A DNA stretch of 64,000 nt from Nonomuraea wenchangensis (GTDB lineage: Bacteria; Actinomycetota; Actinomycetes; Streptosporangiales; Streptosporangiaceae): contig NZ_FOHX01000001.1 of assembly GCF_900111685.1 (NCBI RefSeq), forward strand, positions 682,001-746,000, read 5' to 3'. The position numbers and the translations under genes were made by a program. The number at the start of each line of letters is the position of its first letter. Position 1 is the first letter of the stretch. The notes beneath the pieces are model-generated. The model was not told where the DNA came from and did not search any database. It worked only from the letters and a program-made list of their open reading frames with translations. Below are positions 1 to 7,280 of the stretch, one piece after another.

Positions 1-474
1 CGCATCCTGACCGTGGACGGCGTCGCCGGCATGGTGGGCGGCTCGGTCAGCGCCTCGGCGAACACCGTGTTCGTGGAGTCGGCGGCGGGCGTCGGCGAGG
101 GCGCGCGCACCGGCCTGGCCAGCGTGGCGACCGGCGCGCTGCTCGGGCTGACGCTGCTGTTCACGCCGCTCGCCGGCGTGGTGCCCGCCGCGGCAGCCGC
201 TCCCGCGCTGGTGCTGGTCGGGGCGCTGATGATGATGCAGAGCAGGAACGTGCCCTGGCAGGACGTGGACGTCGCCATCCCGGCGTTCCTCACCATCGCG
301 CTGATGCCGTTCACGTACTCGATCACCAACGGGGTCGGCGCGGGCGTCATCTCCTACACCCTGATCAAGGCGGCCAGGGGCAGGTTCGGCGAGATCCCGT
401 GGCTGCTGTGGGTGGTGTCGCTGGTGTTCCTCGCCTACTTCGCGATCGACTGGCTGGAGCGGCTGTTCGCCTGA
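1..474 (+). CDS. NCS2/AzgA-family purine permease, C-terminal part
   Basis: This is the last 157 residues of a membrane permease whose start lies before the window. The opening stretch with GGSVSASANTVFVESAAGV matches the conserved helix of AzgA-type hypoxanthine/guanine/adenine permeases, and at least four hydrophobic segments follow, ending in WLERLFA. AzgA proteins import purine bases with protons across the cytoplasmic membrane. The TGA stop abuts the stop codon of the convergent gene at 475 with no spacer, so the two transcripts must end inside each other. Which purine is carried cannot be told from this fragment. Confidence 0.85.
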   Translation, partial: RILTVDGVAGMVGGSVSASANTVFVESAAGVGEGARTGLASVATGALLGLTLLFTPLAGVVPAAAAAPALVLVGALMMMQSRNVPWQDVDVAIPAFLTIALMPFTYSITNGVGAGVISYTLIKAARGRFGEIPWLLWVVSLVFLAYFAIDWLERLFA

Positions 475-1386
475 TCACTCCATGTCGCCGCTGTTGCAGG
501 CGACGCCGTTGCCGTCCTTGTCGGGATACCAGGAGTATTCCGCGTGGGAGTCCTTGGAGTAGGGGCCGTAGCCGTGCGCCACGGCCTCCTTGCAGGAGGC
601 GTAGCGCGGGTCGTTGCCGCCGCTGCCGGTGTCGGAGGCGGGGCTCGTCGCGGCGCCCGGATCCGTCCCCGACGAGGCGGGCGGGGTGACGGGCGGCGAG
701 GCGCCCGGGTCGGTGCCTGGGTTCGTGGGGGTGCCGGGGTCGGTGGCCGGCTGGGAGGCCGGGGGCGACGCCCCCGCGGACGGGCCGAGCAGCCGCGCGC
801 TCAGCGCGTCGGCCTCCTCCTTGGTGAACCCCGCGATGCGCAGGCTGTCGCCGCTCATCGGCTCGGTGACGACGGGCGCGGCCACCACCGTCTTGGGCTG
901 CTCGGGCTCGGCGGGAGCGAGCACGACGGCGAGCTGCCGCTGGTCGGGCTCCAGCTCGTCGACGAGCTCGACCAGCTTGTCCTTGAACCCGGCGGCCACG
1001 GCGATGCGGACGGAGTATTGGCCGTCCTTCTCCCGGATCGGCTCGATGCGCTGCACCGACAGGACGGTGACGCCGTCCTCCAGGAGGTAGCAGGTGCGCT
1101 GCTCCTCGTCGAGCACGGCCTGCTCGCCGGGGCACGGCGCGGGCTTGGACTCCTTGACCGGGGCGAAGTGCAGCGGCACCGCCAGCCTGACCGGCGGGGC
1201 GCCGCCGAGCAGCGGCTGGTCGGGGTTTCTGGTCATCAGGACCGCGACGGTGCCGAGCACGCCGGCGACGAGCACCACCAGGACGAGCGAGACGATCAGC
1301 ACGATGGTGGTGAGTCTGCTGGCCTGCGGCTCCTCCGGATCCGCTGGGGGCTGCGCTTCCGGCTTGTCCATCGATGAAGATCCCAT
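475..1386 (-). CDS. Membrane-anchored protein with SecDF-head-like region and C-terminal Excalibur domain
   Basis: The protein has a short polar N-terminus, one membrane helix at about residues 25-51, and an extracytoplasmic region. Residues ~68-205 resemble the P1 head subdomain found in SecD-like proteins (QRIEPIREKDGQYSVRIAV, then a region on cleared or kept values). A Pro/Thr/Ser-rich linker follows at ~205-260. The last ~38 residues form an Excalibur calcium-binding motif with two cysteines and DKDGNGVAC. Excalibur domains are found in cell-surface proteins of Gram-positive bacteria. The start may instead be the internal ATG at 1371. It diverges from ald and converges on the permease. 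The precise role is unknown; a surface-exposed Ca2+-binding protein is inferred. Confidence 0.75.
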   Translation of the reverse strand: MGSSSMDKPEAQPPADPEEPQASRLTTIVLIVSLVLVVLVAGVLGTVAVLMTRNPDQPLLGGAPPVRLAVPLHFAPVKESKPAPCPGEQAVLDEEQRTCYLLEDGVTVLSVQRIEPIREKDGQYSVRIAVAAGFKDKLVELVDELEPDQRQLAVVLAPAEPEQPKTVVAAPVVTEPMSGDSLRIAGFTKEEADALSARLLGPSAGASPPASQPATDPGTPTNPGTDPGASPPVTPPASSGTDPGAATSPASDTGSGGNDPRYASCKEAVAHGYGPYSKDSHAEYSWYPDKDGNGVACNSGDME

Positions 1387-1490
1387 CCTGACGTTCGGGC
1401 CGCGGAGAGCCTATCGAGGACCGGCCGGGGCAAGGTAATCATGACGGATCGCGGATTGACCGCAAAATCGGCGCGGACGAGAGTTGATCG

Positions 1491-2606
1491 ATGAAGATCG
1501 GTGTTCCCGTAGAGGTCAAGAACAGCGAGTACCGCGTGGCGCTGACGCCGGCGGGTGTGCACGAGTTCGTCCGCCACGGACACCAGGTCCACGTCGAGCG
1601 CGGCGCCGGCGAGGGGTCGGCGATCCCGGACGCGGACTTCGCCGCGGCGGGCGCGGTCATCGTCCCGGACGCCGACGAGGTGTGGGGCGCGGCCGACCTG
1701 GTGCTGAAGGTCAAGGAGCCGGTCGCCGAGGAGTACCACCGGCTGCGCAAGGGCCAGGTGCTGTTCACCTACCTCCACCTGGCGGCCTCCCTGTCGTGCA
1801 CGCGGGCGCTCCTGGACTCGGGGTGCACGGCGGTCGCGTACGAGACCGTCCAGACCGCGAACGGCGCGCTGCCGCTGCTGGCGCCCATGTCGGAGGTCGC
1901 GGGCCGGCTGGCCCCGCAGGTCGGCGCCTACCATCTGATGCGCTCGGCGGGCGGCCGGGGCGTGCTCATGGGCGGCGTGTCCGGCGTGCACGCGGCGCAC
2001 GTCGTCGTCATCGGGGCGGGCGTGTCCGGCATGAACGCCGCCGCCATCGCCCTCGGCATGCAGGCCGAGGTGCTGCTCCTGGACAGCAACATCGACAAGC
2101 TGCGCCAGGCCGACCTCATCTACCAGGGCCACTGCCAGACGGTCGCGTCGAACACGCTGGAGATCGAGCGGGCGGCGCTGGAGGCCGACCTGGTGATCGG
2201 CGCGGTGCTGGTGCCCGGCGCGAAGGCGCCCAAGCTGGTGACCAACGACCTGGTCGCGCGGATGAAGCCGGGCTCGGTGCTGGTGGACATCTCGATCGAC
2301 CAGGGAGGCTGCTTCGAGGACTCCCGGCCGACCACGCACGAGGAGCCGACCTACCGGGTGCACCGGTCGCTGTTCTACTGCGTGGCCAACATGCCGGGGG
2401 CGGTGCCGCACACCTCGACGTTCGCGCTGACCAACGTCACGTTGCCGTACGCGCTGGCCATCGCGGACCTCGGCTGGCGGCGGGCCATGCGCGAGGACCA
2501 GGCGCTGGCCCGCGGGCTGAGCACGCACGAGGGGCAGCTCACCAGCGAGCCCGTGGCCGAGGCGCACGGGCTGGAATGGACACCGGCGCGGGACGTGCTC
2601 GGCTGA
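1491..2606 (+). CDS. ald: Alanine dehydrogenase
   Basis: This 371-residue enzyme oxidatively deaminates L-alanine to pyruvate and ammonia with NAD+, reversibly, in the cytoplasm. The N-terminus [20 protein letters not shown] is the family signature. The pyruvate-binding R15 and K75 (LKVKEP), catalytic H96 and D270 are all at their expected positions, and the Rossmann loop GAGVSG lies at 175-180. The length is typical for the family. The start is set by the conserved N-terminus; an upstream overlapping ATG at 1484 is in another frame. It stands alone, divergent from the Excalibur protein gene, and ends in an unusually long perfect hairpin that includes its own stop codon. Confidence 0.97.
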   Translation: MKIGVPVEVKNSEYRVALTPAGVHEFVRHGHQVHVERGAGEGSAIPDADFAAAGAVIVPDADEVWGAADLVLKVKEPVAEEYHRLRKGQVLFTYLHLAASLSCTRALLDSGCTAVAYETVQTANGALPLLAPMSEVAGRLAPQVGAYHLMRSAGGRGVLMGGVSGVHAAHVVVIGAGVSGMNAAAIALGMQAEVLLLDSNIDKLRQADLIYQGHCQTVASNTLEIERAALEADLVIGAVLVPGAKAPKLVTNDLVARMKPGSVLVDISIDQGGCFEDSRPTTHEEPTYRVHRSLFYCVANMPGAVPHTSTFALTNVTLPYALAIADLGWRRAMREDQALARGLSTHEGQLTSEPVAEAHGLEWTPARDVLG

Positions 2607-2623
2607 GCACGTCCCGCGCCGGT
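2582..2623 (+). terminator. 19-bp perfect hairpin spanning the ald stop codon
   Basis: Positions 2582-2600 and 2605-2623 are exact reverse complements, 19 bp each, separated by the 4-base loop GGCT. The ald TGA (2604-2606) sits at the end of the loop and the start of the second arm. No T-run follows, which is common for actinobacterial terminators. The last codons of ald encode half of the stem. Confidence 0.85.
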
Positions 2624-2674
2624 CGTCCCCGCTCGCGGGGTACTGCTTGCTCGCGGACTACCGCTTGCCGCGGG

Positions 2675-3385
2675 CTACTGCTGCGACGGGCTGGCCGACG
2701 GCTTGAGCGACTCCATCGGGGCGTTCTGCTGGCCCGTGGGCTCGGGCGGCAGCGGGGCCTCGTCGGCCGTGGTGGTGATGGCGTCGGGGCCGCCGCAGGT
2801 CGCGCCCGGCTCCGGCGTGTCGGCGCCGTTCTGGTAGCGCTTGATGAAGGCGGGCAGCTTGGGGTCGGCCGGGTCGGTCAGCTTGAGCTGGTGGCCCCAG
2901 GAGGACACGACGATCGGCGAGGGCAGGTTGGGGAACGGGCTCATCAGCATGTAGTCCTGCTGGCCCGTGGAGGTGGCGATCTCCTTCAGCTTGTCGATCT
3001 GGGCCTTCGGCAGGTCGGGCCGGTAGGTGATCCAGGCCGCGCCGTGCTCCAGCGAGTGGACTGCGTGCTCGGGGTGGATCGGCTTGTCGTAGATCGCGCA
3101 CTGCTGCCAGTAGTTGTTGTGCTGGCCGCCGACCGGCGGGGTCTCCTTGTAGCTGACCGCGTTCCAGACGTGCTCGCCGGCTTCGTACTTGGCGCTCGTC
3201 ACGGCGTCCAGCGACGTCTCACGGGCCTGCTTCACCAGGTAGAAGCCCACTACGCCGACCAGGACGACGATGATCAGCCCGCCCGTGCCCCACATGAGCA
3301 GCGCGGCGCGGCGTTGTTTGCGCTTCTGGTCGGCCCGCATCTTCTGCAGATGCTCGCGCCGCGCCTGCGCCTTCTCCTTCGTCAT
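2675..3385 (-). CDS. DUF3105 domain membrane protein
   Basis: The 236-residue protein has a Lys/Arg-rich cytoplasmic N-terminus (1-27), one membrane helix at ~29-50 and an extracytoplasmic DUF3105 domain. Family hallmarks are visible: [20 protein letters not shown], the [23 protein letters not shown] block and WGHQLKL. The histidines in [12 protein letters not shown] suggest metal binding, but the domain's function is not known. The tail is Pro/Ser/Gln-rich. A GGAGG ribosome-binding site lies 5 bases before the ATG. In actinobacteria DUF3105 genes often neighbour DUF305 genes, and that is the case here, in divergent arrangement with the gene at 3506. Confidence 0.88.
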   Translation of the reverse strand: MTKEKAQARREHLQKMRADQKRKQRRAALLMWGTGGLIIVVLVGVVGFYLVKQARETSLDAVTSAKYEAGEHVWNAVSYKETPPVGGQHNNYWQQCAIYDKPIHPEHAVHSLEHGAAWITYRPDLPKAQIDKLKEIATSTGQQDYMLMSPFPNLPSPIVVSSWGHQLKLTDPADPKLPAFIKRYQNGADTPEPGATCGGPDAITTTADEAPLPPEPTGQQNAPMESLKPSASPSQQ

Positions 3386-3505
3386 CGTTCCTCCATCGGC
3401 GTACCAACAGGGGTCACCTTATGCCCTTCCGGCGTATGCGGAGAATAAGGCGGACGTAAGGGAGGGATCTCAGGTTCGCCCCCAGGTGGGTACGCTGGAC
3501 GCGTC

Positions 3506-4162
3506 ATGGACAAGCCCCTGAGAAACCCCGTGCTCATCGTCTGCGGCGTGCTGGTGCTCGCCGCGGCGGCCTATCTGCTGTTCGCGCGTTCGGGCACGCC
3601 CGGCGACTCCTCGCCGGAGGCCGGCTTCGCCCGCGACATGGCCGCGCACCACGCGCAGGCCGTCGACATGTCCTTCGTCGTCAGGGACAAGCAGCCCGCC
3701 AAGGAGATCTCCAGCCTGGCCTTCGACATCATCAACACGCAGGCCAACCAGCGGGGCATGTTCCTCGGGTGGCTGCAGCAGTGGGGGCTCGACCAGGCCG
3801 GCCACGACAGGCCGATGGCGTGGATGCGCGGCCACGCGCACGGCGCCGCGGCGTCCGCCGCCGGCCCCTCGGGCGTCGCGAACACGGGCCTGATGCCCGG
3901 CATGGCCTCCCCCGAGGAGCTGGCCAAGCTCAGGGCGGCCGACGGCACGCAGGCCGAGGTGCTGTTCCTGCAGCTCATGATCCGCCATCATGAGGGCGGG
4001 GTGGAGATGGCCGAGGGCCTGCTCGCCCTGTCGACCCGGTCCGAGGTGGTGAGCATGGCGCAGAAGATCGTCCAGGGGCAGAACAGCGAGATCAAGCTGA
4101 TGACCGGCCTGCTGCACCAGCGCGGCGCGCAGCCACTTCCCTCGATCCTCCAGCCGAAGTAG
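3506..4162 (+). CDS. DUF305 domain exported/membrane protein
   Basis: An N-terminal hydrophobic helix (~8-26) anchors or exports the 218-residue protein. DUF305 follows, with a ferritin-like four-helix pattern carrying two copies of the histidine motif: FARDMAAHHAQAVDMS near residue 42 and LQLMIRHHEGGVEMAE near residue 155. DUF305 proteins are often encoded near copper or other metal-homeostasis genes, so periplasmic or cell-surface metal binding is likely, though no direct proof is visible. Length and motif pair are normal for the family. It is divergent from the DUF3105 gene and followed after 15 bases by the FAD oxidoreductase. Confidence 0.88.
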   Translation: MDKPLRNPVLIVCGVLVLAAAAYLLFARSGTPGDSSPEAGFARDMAAHHAQAVDMSFVVRDKQPAKEISSLAFDIINTQANQRGMFLGWLQQWGLDQAGHDRPMAWMRGHAHGAAASAAGPSGVANTGLMPGMASPEELAKLRAADGTQAEVLFLQLMIRHHEGGVEMAEGLLALSTRSEVVSMAQKIVQGQNSEIKLMTGLLHQRGAQPLPSILQPK

Positions 4163-4177
4163 GCGGGCGCCCCGGGG

Positions 4178-5578
4178 ATGGACGCTGACGCCGTGGTGGT
4201 CGGCTCCGGGCCCAACGGGCTCGTCGCCGCCGTCACGCTGGCCCGCGCCGGACGCCGGGTGCTGCTGCTGGAGGCGGCCGACCGGTTCGGCGGCGGGCTC
4301 CGCTCCGGCGAGCTGACCCTGCCCGGCCGGGTGCACGACTTCGGCGCGACCGTCATGGCGATGGCCCTCGCCTCGCCCGCCTTCCGCGGGCTGGAGCTGA
4401 AGGGCGTGGAGTTCGTCCATCCGCCGGTGCCCGCCGCCCATCCGCTGGACGGGCGTCCGGCGGTGCTGGTGCACCGCGACCCCGTACGCACCGCCGCCGG
4501 GCTCGGCCGCGACGCGCGCGCCTGGCTGGCGACCGTCGGCGCGACCGCGCGGGCCGGGCTGCCGCTGGTGGAGCTGCTGCTCAAGCCGCTCGGGCCGTGG
4601 GGCGGGGTGCCGCCGGCGGCGTTCGCGGCGGCGGCCGGGTTCGGGGCGGCGGCGCTGCTGCCCGCCACCACGTTCGCGCGGCGGGCCTTCCGTACGACGG
4701 AGGCGCGGGCGGTGATCGCCGGCATGGCCGCGCACTCCGTCCTCGACCTGCGCTCCCCCGTCAGCGCCGGCTACGGCCTGCTGCTGGCGTCCCTGGCCCA
4801 CCTGGTGGGCTGGCCGCTGGTGCGTGGCGGGTCGCAGGTGCTGGCCGACGCGCTGGTGGCCGAGTTGCGCGCGCTGGGCGGCGAGGCCGTCACCGGGCAC
4901 CGGGTGCGGCGGCTGGCCGAGGTGCGGGCCCCCGTCGTGGTGCTCGACGTGACGCCGAGGCAGCTGCTGGCCATGGCGGACCTGCCTTCCGCGTACCGGC
5001 GGCGGCTGGAGCGCTACCGCTACGGGCCGGGAGTGTTCAAGCTCGACTGGGCGCTGGACGGGCCGGTCCCGTGGCGGGATCCGGCGGTCGCCGGGGCGGG
5101 CACGGTCCACCTCGGCGGGACGCTGGAGGAGATCGCGCTCAGCGAGGCGGAGACGTCCAGGGGGCGGGTGTCGCCGCGGCCTTACGTGCTGGTGGTGCAG
5201 CCGTACGCGGCCGACCCGACGCGGGGCGGGCACACCCTGTGGGCCTACTGCCACGTCCCGAACGGCTCGCGCGCCGACCTCACCGGCGCGGTCGAGGCCC
5301 AGATCGAGAGGTACGCCCCCGGCTTCCGCGAGCGGGTGCTGGCCCGGCACGCCATGGGCCCGGCCGAGCTGGAGGCGTTCGACCCCAACCTGGTGGGCGG
5401 CGACATCTCCGGCGGGCTGTCCAGCCTCGCGCAGTTCCTGCGCCGCCCGGTGTGGTCCCCGGCGCCGTGGCGCACCCCGCTGCCGGGGGTGTTCCTGTGC
5501 TCGGCGGCGACGCCGCCGGGCGGCGGGGCGCACGGCATGGGCGGCTGGCAGGCCGCCCGGCTGGCCCTGCGCCCCTGA
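4178..5578 (+). CDS. Phytoene desaturase-like NAD(P)/FAD-dependent oxidoreductase
   Basis: The 466-residue protein begins with a dinucleotide-binding motif, VVVGSGPNGLVAAVTLARAG, followed by EAADRFGGGLRSGE, typical of the CrtI/COG1233 amine-oxidase-like flavoproteins. The C-terminus carries the second FAD-contact block (GVFLCSAATPPGGGAHGMGGWQAA). CrtI-type enzymes desaturate or isomerise carotenoids and polyenes, but this subgroup in actinobacteria is mostly uncharacterised and there are no carotenoid genes nearby. The substrate is therefore unknown. It lies 15 bases behind the DUF305 gene and could be cotranscribed with it. It converges on the aldolase-like gene with a 17-base gap. Confidence 0.85.
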   Translation: MDADAVVVGSGPNGLVAAVTLARAGRRVLLLEAADRFGGGLRSGELTLPGRVHDFGATVMAMALASPAFRGLELKGVEFVHPPVPAAHPLDGRPAVLVHRDPVRTAAGLGRDARAWLATVGATARAGLPLVELLLKPLGPWGGVPPAAFAAAAGFGAAALLPATTFARRAFRTTEARAVIAGMAAHSVLDLRSPVSAGYGLLLASLAHLVGWPLVRGGSQVLADALVAELRALGGEAVTGHRVRRLAEVRAPVVVLDVTPRQLLAMADLPSAYRRRLERYRYGPGVFKLDWALDGPVPWRDPAVAGAGTVHLGGTLEEIALSEAETSRGRVSPRPYVLVVQPYAADPTRGGHTLWAYCHVPNGSRADLTGAVEAQIERYAPGFRERVLARHAMGPAELEAFDPNLVGGDISGGLSSLAQFLRRPVWSPAPWRTPLPGVFLCSAATPPGGGAHGMGGWQAARLALRP

Positions 5579-5595
5579 CCGCCAGGGGCGATGGC

Positions 5596-6654
5596 TCAGG
5601 TTGCCGAGGCGGCCATCTCCTCGGCGACCGCCGCGGCGAAGGCGTCCACGTCGGCCTCGGTGGTGTCGAAGGCGCACATCCAGCGGACCTCGCCGGTGGC
5701 CTCGTTCCAGGTGTAGAAGCGGAAGCGCTTCTGCAGGCGCTCGGTGACATCGGGCGGCAGGACGACGAAGACCGCGTTGGCCTCGACCGGCCGGGGCAGG
5801 ACGACGCCGGGGATGTCGCGGACCGCGTCGGCCAGCCGCCGCCCCATGGCGTTGGCCTGGCGGGCGTTGCGCAGCCACAGGTCGCCGCCGAGCAGCGCCT
5901 CGAACTGCGCCGAGACGAAGCGCATCTTCGACGACAGCTGCATGAACGTCTTGCGGATGTAGTCGACGCCGCTCGCCGCCTCCGGGTTGAGCACGACGAC
6001 GGCCTCGCCGTACAGCAGCCCGATCTTGGTGCCGCCGAAGGAGAGCACGTCCACGCCAGCGTCGGTGGTGAGCGCCCGCATGGGCACGTCGAGCGCGGCG
6101 GCGGCGTTGGTGAGGCGGGAGCCGTCGAGGTGGACGAGCAGCCCCCGCTCGTGGGCGTGCGCGCAGAGGGCGGTGATCTCTTCGGGCGTGTAGAGGGTGC
6201 CGAGCTCGGTGGTGTTGGACAGCGACACCACGCGCGGCTGCGCGCGGTGCACGTCGCCGAAGCCCCACGCCTGCCGGTCGACCAGCTCGGGGGTGAGCTT
6301 GCCGTCCGGCGTGGGCACGGGCAGGAGCTTGATCCCGGCCGTGACCTCGGGCGCGCCGCCCTCGTCGGTGTTGATGTGGGCGCTCTCGGCGCAGATGACC
6401 GCCTCCCACGTGCGGGTCATGGCCCGCAGGGAGACGACGTTCGCGGCCGTGCCGTTGAAGACGGGCCACGCCTGCGCCTGCTCGCCGAAGTGGCGGCGGA
6501 AGACGTCCTGCAGCGCCTCGGTGTAGGCGTCCTCGCCGTAGGCGATCTGGTGTCCGCCGTTGGCCGTGACAATGGCCTGCAGGATCTCCGGGTGGACGCC
6601 GGCGTAGTTGTCGCTGGCGAACGCCTTGAGATGGGGGTCGTGCCGAGGGATCAA
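5596..6654 (-). CDS. Threonine aldolase / beta-eliminating lyase family protein
   Basis: A fold-type I PLP enzyme of the low-specificity L-threonine aldolase family (threonine to glycine plus acetaldehyde, or beta-elimination of related amino acids). The conserved N-terminal block FASDNYAGVHPEI, SAHINTDEGGAPE (H93), HLDGSRLTNAA (D177, R180) and the PLP lysine in SFGGTKIG (K210) are all present in 352 residues. The start is TTG at 6654, overlapping the TGA of the SDR gene as TTGA. A longer upstream reading would run through the SDR gene and adds no family sequence. It is the third gene of the DUF6421-SDR-lyase operon, so its true substrate may be an operon-specific intermediate rather than threonine. 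Confidence 0.88.
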   Translation of the reverse strand: MIPRHDPHLKAFASDNYAGVHPEILQAIVTANGGHQIAYGEDAYTEALQDVFRRHFGEQAQAWPVFNGTAANVVSLRAMTRTWEAVICAESAHINTDEGGAPEVTAGIKLLPVPTPDGKLTPELVDRQAWGFGDVHRAQPRVVSLSNTTELGTLYTPEEITALCAHAHERGLLVHLDGSRLTNAAAALDVPMRALTTDAGVDVLSFGGTKIGLLYGEAVVVLNPEAASGVDYIRKTFMQLSSKMRFVSAQFEALLGGDLWLRNARQANAMGRRLADAVRDIPGVVLPRPVEANAVFVVLPPDVTERLQKRFRFYTWNEATGEVRWMCAFDTTEADVDAFAAAVAEEMAASAT

Positions 6655-7280
6655 GAGGTGAGGTCCAATCGGGTGCCGTTGAGCTCGGCGGCGGGGCGGT
6701 CGTAGAGGCCGCCGATCGCCGCGGCGAGGTCGTTGACGTCGGTGAAGCCGGCGAAGCGGGCCTGCGGCTTGGCGGCCCGCATGGCGTCGTTGACGAGGGC
6801 CTTGACGACGAGGACGACGGCCGCCGACGAGGTGCCGGACAGCGCGTCGGCCAGGGAGAGCGTCCACGCCTCCGCCGCCGCCTTGGCCGCGGAGTAGGCC
6901 GCGCCCCCGGCGGACGGCTGCTCGGCCGCCTTGGCCGAGACGATCACGAAGCGGCCGTTGTCGCTGCGGCGCAGCAGCGGCTCGAAGGCCAGCGAGACGT
7001 GCTGGAGGGTGCGGATCAGCAGGTCGTGCAGCAGGTCCCAGTCGTCGAGCGAGGTCTCGGCGAAGGACGCGGACCCGCGCCAGCCGCCGACCAGGTGGAC
7101 CACGCCGTCCACGTGGCCGTGCTCGCGCTCGACGCGCTCGGCGAGCCGCTGCACGGCGGCGCGGTCGAGCAGGTCGACGTCGTCCTTGTCGACGCCGATG
7201 ACGGTGTGGCCGTCCTTGCGGAAGTGCGCCGTCACGGCCTCGCCGGTGGGGCCGCCGGCCCCCGTCACCAAGATGATCAT
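6651..7280 (-). CDS. Short-chain dehydrogenase/reductase family protein (operon-linked to DUF6421)
   Basis: The 209-residue protein starts with a Rossmann NAD(P) motif, ILVTGAGGPTGEAV, and has the SDR core order: VVHLVGGW near residue 63, VIVSAKAAEQ, and the YSAAKAAAE block with Y and K of the active site. The position before it holds SAK rather than the usual S-S pair, and the protein is shorter than classical SDRs (about 250). It therefore resembles atypical SDRs that may reduce or only bind nucleotide. It overlaps the upstream DUF6421 gene by ATGA and the downstream lyase gene by TTGA, which implies translational coupling of all three products. Confidence 0.85.
   Translation of the reverse strand: MIILVTGAGGPTGEAVTAHFRKDGHTVIGVDKDDVDLLDRAAVQRLAERVEREHGHVDGVVHLVGGWRGSASFAETSLDDWDLLHDLLIRTLQHVSLAFEPLLRRSDNGRFVIVSAKAAEQPSAGGAAYSAAKAAAEAWTLSLADALSGTSSAAVVLVVKALVNDAMRAAKPQARFAGFTDVNDLAAAIGGLYDRPAAELNGTRLDLTS

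Noticed and set aside
2643..2690. Repeated GCTTGC/CGCGG elements as an operator
   Set aside because: They lie between two convergent 3' ends and are not palindromic. They look like part of the DUF3105 C-terminal coding end and its downstream spacer.
3470..6469. A 999-codon open frame on the minus strand across four genes
   Set aside because: It runs antisense to recognised genes, is Arg/Gly/Pro-rich with no domain, and arises from GC-rich codon bias. Similar long antisense frames at 15206-17293, 23760-26402 and 48295-51225 were rejected for the same reason.
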